Assembly: GCF_000359585.1 (NCBI RefSeq) | Contig: NZ_APMH01000020.1 | Location: 1-64,000, forward strand | Length of the DNA stretch: 64,000 nt | Direction: 5' to 3' | DNA from: Clostridium tyrobutyricum DSM 2637 = ATCC 25755 = JCM 11008 | Lineage (GTDB): Bacteria; Bacillota; Clostridia; Clostridiales; Clostridiaceae | In this document: positions 43,021 through 51,847 of the stretch, one piece after another | Numbering within the stretch: the first letter of the stretch is position 1 | Layout: the number at the start of each line of letters is the position of its first letter | The notes under the pieces: generated by a model | What the model saw: only the letters and a program-made list of their open reading frames with translations | Told to the model about the DNA's origin: nothing | Databases searched by the model: none | Position numbers and translations under genes: made by a program

Positions 43021-44235
43021 TTATTTGCCAATAAGATTTCTAAAAAATTTCTTTACTGTTGAAAACATACCACCTGAATCTACATCCAAATTTACAACCG
43101 GTAATTCATCTTTTTTGTAGGACGGCCTATGTTCTATTCTTTCTGGTTGCTTAATTTTGACTTCATTTAATCTATTAGGTTCAAGCTTGTCAATATTTTC
43201 ATTAACCACGATGCTTTTTTGAGTATAATTATCTTGCCTTTCTACCTTAATGTTGTTAGTTGTAGGCCTATTCATTGTTTGCCTTACTGTATCATTCTCC
43301 TTGCTCTTTAAAACTTCATTTTCTTTATCATTTATAATCTTAGTATTTTCTTCTGGCTTAACAAATGCTTTATAATTGTATTTCTCAAACTCTATATTAT
43401 CAAAAAATTCAGCACCAACATCCTCTTTTAATTTTCTTATTTGAAAATCATTTGTTAGAGTTACAAAGTATTTACTAGACTTATCTGAATACGTAATCTT
43501 ACCATAGGCAATACCGTATTCACCCTCCAACTTCTTAAATGGATTTTTGTTATATGGGTACCTTATTTTAGCTGATAAATTAATCCCCTTTGCACTATAA
43601 GCATTAATATATATTACTCCATTATTTACTATAACATTGTTTACCATAAACATAACAAATCTTGATTTTCCGACAACATTACAATTTAACTCATGCATCT
43701 TTATCACTGCATCATTTAAAGAAAGTACACCATCACTTGTCCTAAATTTGAAATTGAGACCTCTTAAAAATTCCTGCGTATTATTCTCTAAAATCCGCTT
43801 CATTTGGTACACACTTCTTACTACATCTCTAAAAACTTCTTCTCTTTCTTTATAAATTGGAAAAGTATCATGTTCTTTCTTATCGGGTGAACCATCAGTG
43901 TTATCTTCTCCGCCTGTTATACTTTTTCTTTTAGGATATACTAGGGTATTAATATCAATCGTTATTTCTAAATCACCTTCTTGATTACGAGAAATTTCTA
44001 CTAATTTTCTACCTTTCCAGTCTGGGTCAAGATACTTAGCTTGTTCTCTTGCTTTGCCGCAATTATGCCCACCCTCATTTTTCCATGCCATAAAGAATCC
44101 CTTTATGTTATAAGTTACTCTAATTGCTGGATCACAAAATGGACAATATAATTTTCCTTCATGAATTGACCTTTGATATTCAGAATATTTAATAAGACCA
44201 TCTTTATATTTTGCTATTAATAACTTTTCTGACAT
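43021..44235 (-). CDS. Unknown protein with N-terminal CxxC/HC zinc motif
   Basis: The 404-residue protein is not recognised as a whole. Near the N-terminus it has GKLYCPFCDPAIRVTYN, then WKNEGGHNCGKAREQAKYL, a C-x2-C...H-x-C arrangement like the zinc site at the start of CoiA-like competence proteins. A middle globular part is beta-rich (FRTSDGVLSLNDAVIKMHEL, IYINAYSAKGINLSAKI). A charged, low-complexity region of about 90 residues (310-385) leads to a basic C-terminus (MFSTVKKFFRNLIGK). The start follows GGAGG. It sits in the cargo between the relaxase and the putative defence pair; a DNA-related role is only inference. Confidence 0.6.
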   Translation of the reverse strand: MSEKLLIAKYKDGLIKYSEYQRSIHEGKLYCPFCDPAIRVTYNIKGFFMAWKNEGGHNCGKAREQAKYLDPDWKGRKLVEISRNQEGDLEITIDINTLVYPKRKSITGGEDNTDGSPDKKEHDTFPIYKEREEVFRDVVRSVYQMKRILENNTQEFLRGLNFKFRTSDGVLSLNDAVIKMHELNCNVVGKSRFVMFMVNNVIVNNGVIYINAYSAKGINLSAKIRYPYNKNPFKKLEGEYGIAYGKITYSDKSSKYFVTLTNDFQIRKLKEDVGAEFFDNIEFEKYNYKAFVKPEENTKIINDKENEVLKSKENDTVRQTMNRPTTNNIKVERQDNYTQKSIVVNENIDKLEPNRLNEVKIKQPERIEHRPSYKKDELPVVNLDVDSGGMFSTVKKFFRNLIGK

Positions 44236-44718
44236 ACTAACCTCCACATTTGAGAATACCTCTACTTTGCAATAGCTGATATTATCTACATTTTGTAAAT
44301 TTCAAGATTATTTTTGATTATAATATTTCATAAACTAATCAAAGTTGAGGTGCTTGTATATAGTATACGACAATATTTAGAAATATAAAAAATTATACCT
44401 CTGTTGATGTACTTTTACTTCGTAAATCACTGCAATTAATCATAAAAAGTTTTATAATAATTTACCACACCATCTGAACTATAGAATAAAGAATATTCTT
44501 GACTGATAGGTCCTTTAATATGAATAATAAGAAATTCAGTGCTTCTCAAAATATAGTCCATAATAAACATTAGGACTTGTACCAAATATATTAACGGTTC
44601 AAATATGAATTATTAGCCTTACCTAATGTCCAATAACAGTTACACATTATTTGTATACATGGCAACTTGTAAAACATAGCAAATTTAAGTATATTCTATG
44701 TCAAAGAAATTTTGTCTA
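44236..44718. other. Gene-free stretch
   Basis: No gene, clear hairpin or repeat was found between the zinc-motif gene and the SMC-like ATPase gene. The stretch is AT-rich with stops in all frames and may hold the promoter of the zinc-motif gene. Confidence 0.4.
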
Positions 44719-46404
44719 TCATACATTCTTCAAAAGTTCAAATAGTTGATTTATAAAATCCTTATGACTTTCATAATTCTCTTTATTTAAAAGTTTACGT
44801 TTCTCAGTGAGAATTGTAATTTTTGCTTTATGTGATATCTCAGATCCAAAATCTGAATAGTCCATTGTTGCCAAAATAACTTGGGGTAGCATATCAACTT
44901 CAGAAATAAGTTTCAGAATATCTTTACTACTGCTGTTGCTAGCTTCTTTAGCTCTAGGCGAATCTACTACAAATGGAAATCGAATAGCACTGCTCTTAAA
45001 GTATTCCATTGTCTGGAACAATCCAACAAACTGTGCCAGTATTATTTTGTTCTCTAAAGTACCTTGTGCCTTCATAGGCTTAAGCAATTTGATATTACCA
45101 TCATAAGCAGCATTCCATGCATCTAAACTAATAATATTTAAGCGTACATATTCAATATATTTTTCTTCCACTTCCTTTTTATTAGGCAATTTTCGAAGTT
45201 CCTTGTTAATATTCTTTATTGCATCAGTATATTCAGACTGTTTCAACGAATTATAACTCAACTGTTGACTAAAGTGAGTTAGTGAATCTTTTAATCCACG
45301 TTGCCTAACATACACTTTGTAAGCATCCTGTGATTCATCAAAAACATTCTCCTGTTCTTCCAAGGCCGCCATCAATTCAACATACTGATTTTTATGCCTA
45401 TCAAGTTCTTCTACAATGGAATCAATAATCAGCTGAATTTGTTGACACATATAATCCTCGTTCTGAATATTGTAATTTGAACGAACAATTTTATAAATTT
45501 CTTCATCAAAGGTATAACCGCATTGAGGACAAGTATGCAATATTTTCCGATCAGTATTGCCTACATCAGTCTTTATATTCTTATACTCCTTTATTACCTG
45601 TAACTGATGCTCGTGTTGATTAAAAGTTATTTCCAACGACTGAATTTTGTTTCTAACTTCACCTGCTTTTTTTACCAGTTTTGCTATCTGTTCTTTAGGT
45701 ATTTGTAAATTACGTTCCAAGTCTTCTAATGTTTCTGCTGGAAGCAAATTTTGTGTTTCTTGAGAAAGAGATTCTAGTGTAATACGAATACGTTCTTCCT
45801 CTTTTTTTAACTTTTCAATTTCATCTTTTATTTGATCTCTTTGTGCCATCAGCTCCACAGTATATTTAGTGTAGATATTCAAATGGTAATATAAAGATTT
45901 AATTCTGTCATTTTGCTTATATTGATCAATACTTGCAAAACTATTATATAATCCGCTCCAACCCTTATCTTGATCTATATAATATGGCATAAAAGAAAAA
46001 GCTGGTGGCGCCATCTCTATTTTTTTCGTATTTTTATTGGGAAGGTAAACTGCAAAAGAAAACAGCTCTTCATATTTTTTTGCCAAACCATGAGTAACAC
46101 TCCGAGTCAGCAATACAAGTTCTGTTCCTTTAAAAACTGCAAAACTCTTTTGAAATCTCGCAACTCTGTAATCAATACCATTCACGCAAATCGTAACAGC
46201 ATATAGTTTTGTTCTCTTGTCCCAAACAGGATCATAGTCCACCTCTGTTCCAAGTGTATAATAAATTGATTTCAACAGGGATGATTTTCCGACATGATTA
46301 TCATGACTAGTAATTACATTGAATCCTTTAGAAAACTCCTGAAAACGAGCAGTTTGTGCCTGTATATCAGAAATTAAAATATTTTTAAAATACATTTCAT
46401 TCAT
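44719..46404 (-). CDS. SMC/Rad50-like ATPase with zinc hook (LmuB/ABC-3C type)
   Basis: The 561-residue protein begins with an ABC-ATPase half: Walker A HDNHVGKSSLLKSIYY at about residue 35 (an atypical GxxxxGKS with His at the first position). Coiled-coil arms at about 190-275 and 330-400 flank the hook motif CPQCGYTF at about 295. The C-terminal half has FPFVVDSPRAKEASN (Walker B/D-loop region) and a QVILATMDYSDFG switch. The gene shares its ATG with the stop of the DUF4297 gene (TAATG). Such pairs form Lamassu/ABC-three-component defence systems, in which the ATPase senses DNA ends or replication intermediates. The third component is not seen. Confidence 0.8.
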   Translation of the reverse strand: MNEMYFKNILISDIQAQTARFQEFSKGFNVITSHDNHVGKSSLLKSIYYTLGTEVDYDPVWDKRTKLYAVTICVNGIDYRVARFQKSFAVFKGTELVLLTRSVTHGLAKKYEELFSFAVYLPNKNTKKIEMAPPAFSFMPYYIDQDKGWSGLYNSFASIDQYKQNDRIKSLYYHLNIYTKYTVELMAQRDQIKDEIEKLKKEEERIRITLESLSQETQNLLPAETLEDLERNLQIPKEQIAKLVKKAGEVRNKIQSLEITFNQHEHQLQVIKEYKNIKTDVGNTDRKILHTCPQCGYTFDEEIYKIVRSNYNIQNEDYMCQQIQLIIDSIVEELDRHKNQYVELMAALEEQENVFDESQDAYKVYVRQRGLKDSLTHFSQQLSYNSLKQSEYTDAIKNINKELRKLPNKKEVEEKYIEYVRLNIISLDAWNAAYDGNIKLLKPMKAQGTLENKIILAQFVGLFQTMEYFKSSAIRFPFVVDSPRAKEASNSSSKDILKLISEVDMLPQVILATMDYSDFGSEISHKAKITILTEKRKLLNKENYESHKDFINQLFELLKNV

Positions 46405-47543
46405 TATACCCGCCTCATTTCATTAATCAAAATACAGATCGTTAAGATACAAATATACATACGATTATATATTGATTCTATAATAAAGTTATCTTTGTAC
46501 AGTCGATCACACAATCTATTGACATATTGCCATACACATTCATCCGAATTTTTCCGATAATTAGAACACAGTTTCCTAATCTTAATAAATATGTTTGAAA
46601 AAGATTCTATTTTTGACTGAGAATCACTCATTATTTTTGTATACTCAAATGATGCTTTGTATTTATCATCATCTGATAAACCTGCAACCCTCTGTATTTC
46701 ATCAAATGGCGGAATAGATATCACAATTGCTTCTTCAATTACACGAGAAAAATCACACTTTGTAATACCTTTTTTTTCACGCACTTCATTATAAAGTGCA
46801 TTCTCTGCTAGTAACTCATATTGTTGTCTCTTTGTGAGAATGTCCAACATAGCTCCGAAAATTGTCTTAACTACATCCATTGTAATACGCGGATATTTTT
46901 TATGTAAGAAGTCACCCAACTCCTGCTCAACAATTTCATGATGTTTAGGAATAGAAAGTGTTGTCCGTATGTGAACAAATTTAGTCAAATCAACATCTTC
47001 AGGGCTAATTCCTTTTTTCTGTGCAATATCATGCTTTATTTTATCAATTGTAATAGGATTGAATTTGCTAAAAGGCGTTTTTTCAGCTGTATATGTTTTT
47101 GTTTGGTTTTTGTTTTTACCATCAGCTCCATTAATCTTAACAGTCACTTTTAATGGACAATTAGTTATAAGTCCAAGTTCCTTTACTAACCACTCGGGAT
47201 GCTCCAACTGTGCATACATTTTAACTAACCAATCTTCTGAAATCGCTGTACTAATACTAATTGATTCTTCATTGGTTTTCATCTGATAATAGCTTACTAC
47301 TTCCGGTTTCTTTTCATCATCAAACAAAGCAATATCATCATAATAATCCAATACTAATAAGTAATCCAAGCTATCAAAAAGTTCAATTGCCATGTGAAGA
47401 GTCTGGCTTACTTGCATCTCAAAGCGATTATACGCCATACTACCAGAACTAGTATCAACCGCTATATCTTTTATTTTCTTATTTTTTGATACTACCTTAG
47501 AACTGCCAGGCGAGGTGGACTGTGCTGATGTTTTAGCTACCAT
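46404..47543 (-). CDS. DUF4297-type (Cap4-like) nuclease effector (LmuA-like)
   Basis: The 379-residue protein has an N-terminal restriction-like nuclease region: FEMQVSQTLHMAIELF, then YLLVLDYYDDIALFD and VVSYYQMKTNEESI (about residues 40-90). These fit the Q, D and QxK positions of DUF4297/Cap4 PD-(D/E)XK nucleases. The remainder (about 140-379) is helical with no recognised domain and could bind the ATPase partner or replace the missing third component. Overlap with the ATPase gene indicates tight coupling. The defence role is inferred from the pair. Confidence 0.75.
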   Translation of the reverse strand: MVAKTSAQSTSPGSSKVVSKNKKIKDIAVDTSSGSMAYNRFEMQVSQTLHMAIELFDSLDYLLVLDYYDDIALFDDEKKPEVVSYYQMKTNEESISISTAISEDWLVKMYAQLEHPEWLVKELGLITNCPLKVTVKINGADGKNKNQTKTYTAEKTPFSKFNPITIDKIKHDIAQKKGISPEDVDLTKFVHIRTTLSIPKHHEIVEQELGDFLHKKYPRITMDVVKTIFGAMLDILTKRQQYELLAENALYNEVREKKGITKCDFSRVIEEAIVISIPPFDEIQRVAGLSDDDKYKASFEYTKIMSDSQSKIESFSNIFIKIRKLCSNYRKNSDECVWQYVNRLCDRLYKDNFIIESIYNRMYICILTICILINEMRRV

Positions 47544-47746
47544 TTTTTACATCTCCCTTATAAGGATATAATAATTCCATAATCTCTAATTGAAGTTTTC
47601 TATGCTCTTGCGACCAGTTTGTTCGTTCCGTTTTTTTATTTAGCTTTCCATTAAATACATAACAAACTATTTCCTATTAATTCCTTTAATAAATTATAAT
47701 TCTACATATAGTTATATTATCCTTCATGATTTGTAGAAAAAAGTGA

Positions 47747-47774
47747 AAAATCCGGGATTCTACTCTCGGATTTT
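47747..47774. terminator. Terminator between the pilus and defence blocks
   Basis: AAAATCCG and CGGATTTT form an eight-base-pair stem with a 12-base loop, about 70 bases after the repeat protein gene stop. It separates the pilus operon from the defence genes. Confidence 0.65.
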
Positions 47775-47842
47775 ATTTACATTTTAAAAGTTAAATTACT
47801 ATATTATTTTTCTTTATCTTAAAAAATATAGATTTTTTAGTA

Positions 47843-49732
47843 CTATTTTTTAATGATATCCTTGCTAAAACTTCTTAAAAACCCTTCTAATTCGTTTCCA
47901 CCTTTAGAATTTCCCATACCGTTTTTAGTCACATATTGTTTACCTAAAGAAATATCATCTTCGTTGAATTCCCATGTCTGCACTACATGTGACCAATCAC
48001 CATTTTTACCTTTAACATTATTAATAGCTGCGGATAATGTACTTTTATAGTTTGAATCACTTCTCCACTTTGAAGTAGCTTCCAAACCTCCATTTTCATA
48101 ATCTTCTAGATAATACTTAGTACTAATAAACCTTACGTATTTTTTTACTCCATCAAAATCCATAGGTCCTTCCTTAGTTGCTTCTGTATCAACTATAGCA
48201 ACTTTTATCTGTTTTTCCGTTGTATTGTTTCTGCTATCTGTAGTTATATATGTTATAGTAGCTTCGCCAGCGCTTGTAAAACTAGTAAACATTGAAGATG
48301 AATAGTTTTTAACTCTAACCTGTGTTGTTCCATCTTCTCTATCAATGGATTTTACTGTTCTTAAAAGCTCTGATTCTGTAATTACACCTGTTTGAGCTTC
48401 ATACAAAGTAAAGTAACGGTCATAAGCGGTTAAATCTGGTGCATAATCCCATATTGCATAAAAATTGAAGGTATATCCATTTATACTTGTCAGATTCTTG
48501 ATTTCCTGCCTTTCCATAAAACTAGCTGAAAAAGCATTCGGGTCTGTATCCCATCCTAGATAGGTATTAGGGTGAACTGGTGGAACAAAGCTCATTGCTG
48601 GTAAAGTGTACGTCATATCATACTTGCAGGTCAATGTTTCCATAGCCCCACTACCACCATTTGAATGAAACACAATATAATAGGTATTTGCTTCTGCATT
48701 TGCCTTTAGACCTACATTTCCAGTTACAGTAAAGGTATATTTTTTATTATTAGAATTATAAGTACCACTCCAGCTCGTCCAAGTATATCCTGTTTTCACA
48801 TTTGCATCGACTGTAGCACTTGCACCATAATAATAACTGCCTCCACCTAAAACGCTATCTATCCCTGTACCAGCAATTATACTTACATTATATTTTTTTC
48901 TTGTAACAGAAATATACGAAGTCTTTGCATCTTTTGCTGTATATGAAATACTTGCAGCATTATAACAATCATCTTCTGGCTTTGACCACTTCACAGTTTC
49001 ACCATATACATAGTCTTTATTAATTACTGCATTATAGCCTCCGTAATCTCCATTAGCTTCTTGATACCTTACATACACAATCTGCCTTGATTTCAATTGA
49101 GTAACATAGTTTATTGTTTTATTAAAGTAACTGTGTAGGGAACTAGGATTCTCCCAAGGTGCAGCATTTGCTATTCCATCATAATTCGTATAGACGCTTC
49201 CCCCAAAATGTCCATAATCATCCATAGAACCGCTATTTGTATGATTACCATAATTATCAATTCTAATAGTTACCATGCAGCTATCAACTACCAGATAGCC
49301 ACCATTAATTATGAATTCATTGTACGCTGTACTGTTTGTTTGTGCCAACTTTGACTTTACATAACTAAGATTTATCCTACATAAATCATAAATATATCCG
49401 CTTGATGATACTTCAGCTACTCTTTCTACTGTATAGCCAGATAAATTAAAATAAATGTTTGTAGATTGTGAACTTGTAGTAACCTTCATTCTATAACCTA
49501 TAGTACCCCAATTGGTTGTATTTCTATTTACAGTAGCTGCTCTTCCTTTCGTAGCATAATAAAAATATCCATCTTTAAAAACAATATCAGAATTATAGTT
49601 ATTATAAAATGTTACTGCATTATCAAAACTGCTGGCCATTACCGCTTTAGTTGATGAACTAAAAACAGTTATTCCTAATATAGACAAAAATAAAAGCAGA
49701 CCAATCAAGCCTGTTCTCCACATTTTCTTCAT
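47843..49732 (-). CDS. Secreted repeat protein with InlB-type repeats, putative pilus-associated adhesin
   Basis: The 629-residue protein has a signal peptide (MKKMWRTGLIGLLLFLSILG, hydrophobic to about residue 25, cleavage near AVMAS). A beta-rich region follows, with KKYNVSIIAGTGIDSVLGGG and a Gly/Tyr-rich part, then a Listeria-Bacteroides InlB B-type repeat at about 338-425 (YYIVFHSNGGSGAMETLTCK, YLGWDTDP, YTFNFYAIWDYAP). The C-terminus is soluble with no LPxTG motif or membrane anchor. It is the last gene of the Tad-like block, so a pilus-tip or surface role is plausible. GGAAAGG precedes the start. Confidence 0.75.
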   Translation of the reverse strand: MKKMWRTGLIGLLLFLSILGITVFSSSTKAVMASSFDNAVTFYNNYNSDIVFKDGYFYYATKGRAATVNRNTTNWGTIGYRMKVTTSSQSTNIYFNLSGYTVERVAEVSSSGYIYDLCRINLSYVKSKLAQTNSTAYNEFIINGGYLVVDSCMVTIRIDNYGNHTNSGSMDDYGHFGGSVYTNYDGIANAAPWENPSSLHSYFNKTINYVTQLKSRQIVYVRYQEANGDYGGYNAVINKDYVYGETVKWSKPEDDCYNAASISYTAKDAKTSYISVTRKKYNVSIIAGTGIDSVLGGGSYYYGASATVDANVKTGYTWTSWSGTYNSNNKKYTFTVTGNVGLKANAEANTYYIVFHSNGGSGAMETLTCKYDMTYTLPAMSFVPPVHPNTYLGWDTDPNAFSASFMERQEIKNLTSINGYTFNFYAIWDYAPDLTAYDRYFTLYEAQTGVITESELLRTVKSIDREDGTTQVRVKNYSSSMFTSFTSAGEATITYITTDSRNNTTEKQIKVAIVDTEATKEGPMDFDGVKKYVRFISTKYYLEDYENGGLEATSKWRSDSNYKSTLSAAINNVKGKNGDWSHVVQTWEFNEDDISLGKQYVTKNGMGNSKGGNELEGFLRSFSKDIIKK

Positions 49733-49749
49733 TCTATTTATTTCCTTTC

Positions 49750-50262
49750 CTAGAATACAAATGCTGACCAATTATAACAAACTGTCTTGTGTGTTCCATT
49801 GGGATTTTGTTTCCCAGTGCTGTAAATGTCAACAAAGGAATATAAATTACTCCCATCTCTAAGATTTACTTCTGGTATCTTGTCATACAGTGTATATCCT
49901 TTACTGGTTACGCTAACTTCCTTATAATCAATTCCTTGTTCATCCAAATATTTCATTATATTATTCTTCAAGTCTGAATCTGACATATCACTTTTCTTCC
50001 AACTTTCAATCAATCCGTCCATCTTTGTCTTCTGAACAGATGTAATATCTCCCTTGGATGTTTTAGATTCCTTCCATCCTTTTGAAATTGGAACATAGTT
50101 ATCTTGTATTGAATTTTTAACACTATCATTTACTTCCACAGGCTTTTCTCTTGGATTCAAGCTTATAAATACATTAACGCAAACGACTGCCATTGCTACT
50201 ATAGCCACTACTAGTATAAGTTTCTTATACTCCTTACATAGCCTCTTTAACTGCTTTTTCAA
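49750..50262 (-). CDS. Hypothetical single-TM extracytoplasmic protein of the pilus block
   Basis: The 170-residue protein has a basic start (LKKQLKRLCKEYKK), one membrane helix at about residues 13-35 (LILVVAIVAMAVVCVNVFISL) and an extracytoplasmic domain of about 130 residues with KTSKGDITSVQKTKMDGLIE and a C-terminal DIYSTGKQNPNGTHKTVCYN. The TTG at 50262 has GGAGGAGG nine to ten bases upstream; the frame opens at 50283, inside that ribosome site. The family is not recognised. It lies between a pseudopilin-like gene and the large secreted protein and probably serves the same structure. Confidence 0.65.
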   Translation of the reverse strand: MKKQLKRLCKEYKKLILVVAIVAMAVVCVNVFISLNPREKPVEVNDSVKNSIQDNYVPISKGWKESKTSKGDITSVQKTKMDGLIESWKKSDMSDSDLKNNIMKYLDEQGIDYKEVSVTSKGYTLYDKIPEVNLRDGSNLYSFVDIYSTGKQNPNGTHKTVCYNWSAFVF

Positions 50263-50285
50263 CTTAATAAATCCTCCTCCCAATT

Positions 50286-50675
50286 TTATTTTATATTAAC
50301 TTTGTACTGTTCCATGATTGCTGTTTGTTTTACTGATACTTGTCCCTCTGTTCCAATAGGGTGTTTATACTTCTCTATTACTTCAACAGACAATAAGCCT
50401 TTCTGATAGTCTACATCTAGAACATTTACAACAACTGTGCTATCGGAATTAATCTGCACAAGTAGTGCTTCCATAAAATCAGCAACCAGTTCATCATTAC
50501 TATTTACAGAATAGGTTTTACTGTCAAACTGATTTTCAATAGTTTCCTTAAAAGCTCCATTCACTGCATTATTTAATTCATTCTGTCTAATATTTATTCC
50601 CCAAAGTGTCATAACAATTACAATAGCTATAATAGAACAAATTGTAATTCCAAATCCTAAAAACACATTCTTCAT
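50286..50675 (-). CDS. Pseudopilin-like protein
   Basis: The 129-residue protein starts with MKNVFLGFGITICSIIAIVI, a leaderless hydrophobic helix of the same pattern as the small pilin-like peptides in this locus, followed by a soluble domain of about 95 residues (LNNAVNGAFKETIENQFDSK, VVNVLDVDYQKGLLSVEVIE). This lollipop shape is that of minor pilins such as TadE. Its start overlaps the stop of the upstream gene at 50675. No family name is certain. Confidence 0.65.
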   Translation of the reverse strand: MKNVFLGFGITICSIIAIVIVMTLWGINIRQNELNNAVNGAFKETIENQFDSKTYSVNSNDELVADFMEALLVQINSDSTVVVNVLDVDYQKGLLSVEVIEKYKHPIGTEGQVSVKQTAIMEQYKVNIK

Positions 50676-51214
50676 TAATTGCTTCTCCTTTCATCTGCTG
50701 CAATTGGTATTTTCCAGATGCTTGTCAAATTTTCTTTGTCTCTAATCTGAAAGTAAACTTCATAAATACCAGCACTAGGGAAATATATAACTCCATCTGT
50801 TTTAGAATAAGAACTTATTATACTTGTTCCATCTGCTTTTCGTATATCTAAAACCTTGCCAAACATAATGTCTGGAAACATCTTTTTAATAATCACATCA
50901 TCCATTGGATATATTACGCCTTCCATATCTTTAGCATAATATCTTTCCAGAAAATCAACATTTTCACTCTCAAAAAACCTTCCTTTTGATGTGATGTAAG
51001 CTGCTTCTGGTTTAGTTCTCTTATGCCATGTAATTACAGAATCAAAATCACTATAGGAAGAATAATTGATTTCTGTTTTATTTAAAGGTATTCCAGCAAT
51101 TTCAAGAATACCTTGTTTACCAGAAATAGATACTATGAACAATATTCCAATAACAAGAATTGATGTAATTATCGCAATAATAGCAGTCCCAAATTCTTGA
51201 AATATTTCTTTCAT
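50675..51214 (-). CDS. Minor-pilin-like protein with leaderless pilin-type start
   Basis: The 179-residue protein begins MKEIFQEFGTAIIAIITSIL, nearly the same N-terminal block as the 50- and 56-residue peptides of this locus, and then carries a soluble domain of about 145 residues (FDSVITWHKRTKPEAAYITS, a beta-rich IYEVYFQIRDKENLTSIWKI at the end). A short peptide family that fuses its helix to a larger domain is typical for minor pilins. Its ATG directly follows the stop of the upstream peptide gene (TAGATG). Confidence 0.65.
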   Translation of the reverse strand: MKEIFQEFGTAIIAIITSILVIGILFIVSISGKQGILEIAGIPLNKTEINYSSYSDFDSVITWHKRTKPEAAYITSKGRFFESENVDFLERYYAKDMEGVIYPMDDVIIKKMFPDIMFGKVLDIRKADGTSIISSYSKTDGVIYFPSAGIYEVYFQIRDKENLTSIWKIPIAADERRSN

Positions 51215-51367
51215 CTATATACTGCCTCCTATAACACTTGTAATAAATTTCTGTATAATTGTAGCCATTGGGGTACTTAAAAAGAAATAAGCCACAATGC
51301 TAAGAAACAGTATTCCACTTATTGCTTCAATAATGAACTCTCCGTATTCTTCAAATATCTCCTGCAT
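51215..51367 (-). CDS. Flp pilin-like small peptide (50 aa)
   Basis: An ATG at 51367 encodes 50 residues: MQEIFEEYGEFIIEAISGIL, a hydrophobic helix and a short polar end. The E-Y-G cluster before the helix recalls the ATAIEYG block of mature Flp pilins, but here it starts right at the initiator Met with no leader. It has a fair ribosome site and is coupled by TAGATG to the next gene. It is too short for standard gene callers. Confidence 0.65.
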   Translation of the reverse strand: MQEIFEEYGEFIIEAISGILFLSIVAYFFLSTPMATIIQKFITSVIGGSI

Positions 51368-51377
51368 TTTGTACCTC

Positions 51378-51482
51378 CTAACTACTGATTACCTTTAAAA
51401 ATCCAAGCAAAATTGCTGCCATGCCACTTCCTGCTATAGCATAAATAATACTGCTTCCAAACTGCTCCATAATAAGCTTCAT
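51378..51482 (-). CDS. Flp pilin-like small peptide (34 aa)
   Basis: An ATG at 51482 with AAGGAGG eight bases upstream encodes 34 residues starting MKLIMEQFGSSIIYAIAGSG, again with an E-Q-F-G cluster followed at once by a membrane helix. Only a few residues follow the helix. The excellent ribosome site and the shared N-terminal pattern support it. Confidence 0.6.
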   Translation of the reverse strand: MKLIMEQFGSSIIYAIAGSGMAAILLGFLKVISS

Positions 51483-51495
51483 TAATCCATCCTCC

Positions 51496-51837
51496 TTACC
51501 TTGCAAAACCTCTAATTTGTTGTGTCTTCATAACATTAAGAAAATTAATACGATATTTATATTTTAGAATTACTTCCATTAATGTAGGTTTACCGTCTTC
51601 ATCTTTAACTACACTGTTATTATCTATCAGTAATTCATATCCAGCATTTGAAGCCTGTTTTTTACAAGCATTAATAACACTTGGTGCAAAGTTAGCATCT
51701 TCTATTTCTGCTATTACAGAGTTGTGAAAATCTCTTGCATTACTAGCATCAATACTGGCTGACATAATTCCTGCCATAGAAAATATTGATATAAGGAATA
51801 TGAAAATGCCTACATAAGTTTTAATTGTAGTACTCAT
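51496..51837 (-). CDS. TadE-like pseudopilin (DUF4320-like)
   Basis: The 113-residue protein has a short polar start (MSTTIKTYV), a membrane helix at about residues 9-28 (GIFIFLISIFSMAGIMSASI) and a soluble domain (SNARDFHNSVIAEIEDANFA, ILKYKYRINFLNVMKTQQIR). This is the size and shape of TadE/DUF4320 pseudopilins that lie next to TadB/C genes in Gram-positive Tad loci. It follows the TadBC-like gene by ten bases. Confidence 0.65.
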   Translation of the reverse strand: MSTTIKTYVGIFIFLISIFSMAGIMSASIDASNARDFHNSVIAEIEDANFAPSVINACKKQASNAGYELLIDNNSVVKDEDGKPTLMEVILKYKYRINFLNVMKTQQIRGFAR

Positions 51838-51847
51838 AATCTACCTC

